14,268 nucleotides of DNA from UBA7672 sp040398465 (lineage in GTDB: Bacteria > Pseudomonadota > Alphaproteobacteria > Caulobacterales > Hyphomonadaceae): NCBI GenBank assembly GCA_040398465.1, contig JBBAUA010000072.1:1-14268 (forward strand), given 5' to 3'. Of the stretch, positions 14,214 to 14,268 are shown piece after piece. The notes under the pieces were generated by a model, which did not search any database, was not told the DNA's origin, and saw nothing but the letters and a program-made list of their open reading frames with translations. The stretch's first letter is position 1; each line of letters opens with the position of its first letter. The translations under genes and the position numbers were made by a program.

Positions 14214-14268
14214 GGTTCCCGGAACAAACCACTTCCTTGCGCGATACCAGACGTACAGGAGGACCCCG
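14199..14268 (-). CDS. Probable C-terminus of a convergent gene, partial
   Basis: On the minus strand a frame enters from the right edge and stops with TGA at 14199-14201. It encodes a peptide that includes VWYRARKWFVPGTHVPR after a Leu/Val-rich piece. The aromatic and basic residues after a short hydrophobic run look like the cytoplasmic tail of a membrane protein rather than noise, and the stop sits in the loop of the terminator-like stem, as expected for tail-to-tail genes. The alternative is that AGGAGG at 14257-14262 is the ribosome site of a plus-strand gene starting just beyond the window. Only 22 codons are visible, so the product cannot be named. Confidence 0.45.
   Translation of the reverse strand, partial: GVLLYVWYRARKWFVPGTHVPR
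14257..14262 (+). promoter_or_regulatory. AGGAGG, possible ribosome-binding site at the edge
   Basis: A perfect AGGAGG lies six bases before the window end on the plus strand. If real, a gene would start at about 14268-14275. It competes with the minus-strand tail reading of the same bases, where it falls within Leu codons, and I find that tail more likely. Confidence 0.25.

Noticed and set aside
14206..14219. GGAAC-N4-GTTCC resembling a Gram-positive LexA box
   Set aside because: Alphaproteobacterial LexA recognises GTTC-N7-GTTC instead. This dyad arises from the right arm of the terminator stem and lies between gene ends, not at a promoter.

Overview
The window is GC-rich, densely coded bacterial chromosome. 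The gene families (alphaproteobacterial-type ferredoxin-NADP reductase ending in EKAFVG, EthA-like Baeyer-Villiger monooxygenase, cold-shock/DUF1294 fusion, multi-PAS hybrid histidine kinase, Gmad2-type lipoprotein) suggest an aerobic free-living alphaproteobacterium, perhaps of the Caulobacterales/Maricaulales (Hyphomonas-like) group. That placement is inference from gene style, not from a marker gene. I see no rRNA, tRNA, CRISPR array, insertion sequence or phage gene.

Layout. 1-915 (+) is the 3' part of a family-39 membrane glycosyltransferase. After a gene-poor gap (916-1179) comes a convergent RND/HlyD-type membrane fusion protein (1180-2301, -) with a TTG start and no pump gene beside it. 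A divergent intergenic region (2302-2567) with a perfect 9-bp inverted repeat separates it from fpr (2568-3374, +). fpr meets the EthA-like monooxygenase (3371-4882, -) tail to tail, the two stop codons overlapping. The monooxygenase is divergent from acetyl-CoA synthetase (5068-7035, +), which is followed after 15 bases by a cold-shock-domain/DUF1294 membrane protein (7051-7791, +). A cluster of inverted repeats (7806-7914) lies between that gene and the convergent four-PAS hybrid histidine kinase (7967-10756, -).

The right part holds a two-gene minus-strand operon: a Gmad2-domain lipoprotein (12300-12791) translationally coupled through an ATGA overlap to a SelO-family pseudokinase AMPylase (10876-12303). 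A 329-base divergent region follows, then a protein with a PcfJ-like C-terminal motif (13121-14170, +). A perfect 14-bp stem-loop overlaps what looks like the C-terminus of a further, convergent minus-strand gene running off the right end.

How the genes may work together. The monooxygenase/acetyl-CoA synthetase pair could form a small catabolic unit: ketone to ester, then, after hydrolysis by an esterase not in this window, acetate to acetyl-CoA. fpr supplies NADPH/ferredoxin redox exchange but need not be functionally tied to them. The SelO-lipoprotein pair is the most suggestive association with unknown biology. The rest reads as ordinary chromosomal housekeeping and signalling genes. I found no defence system or other clearly novel multi-gene system, and would not claim one.
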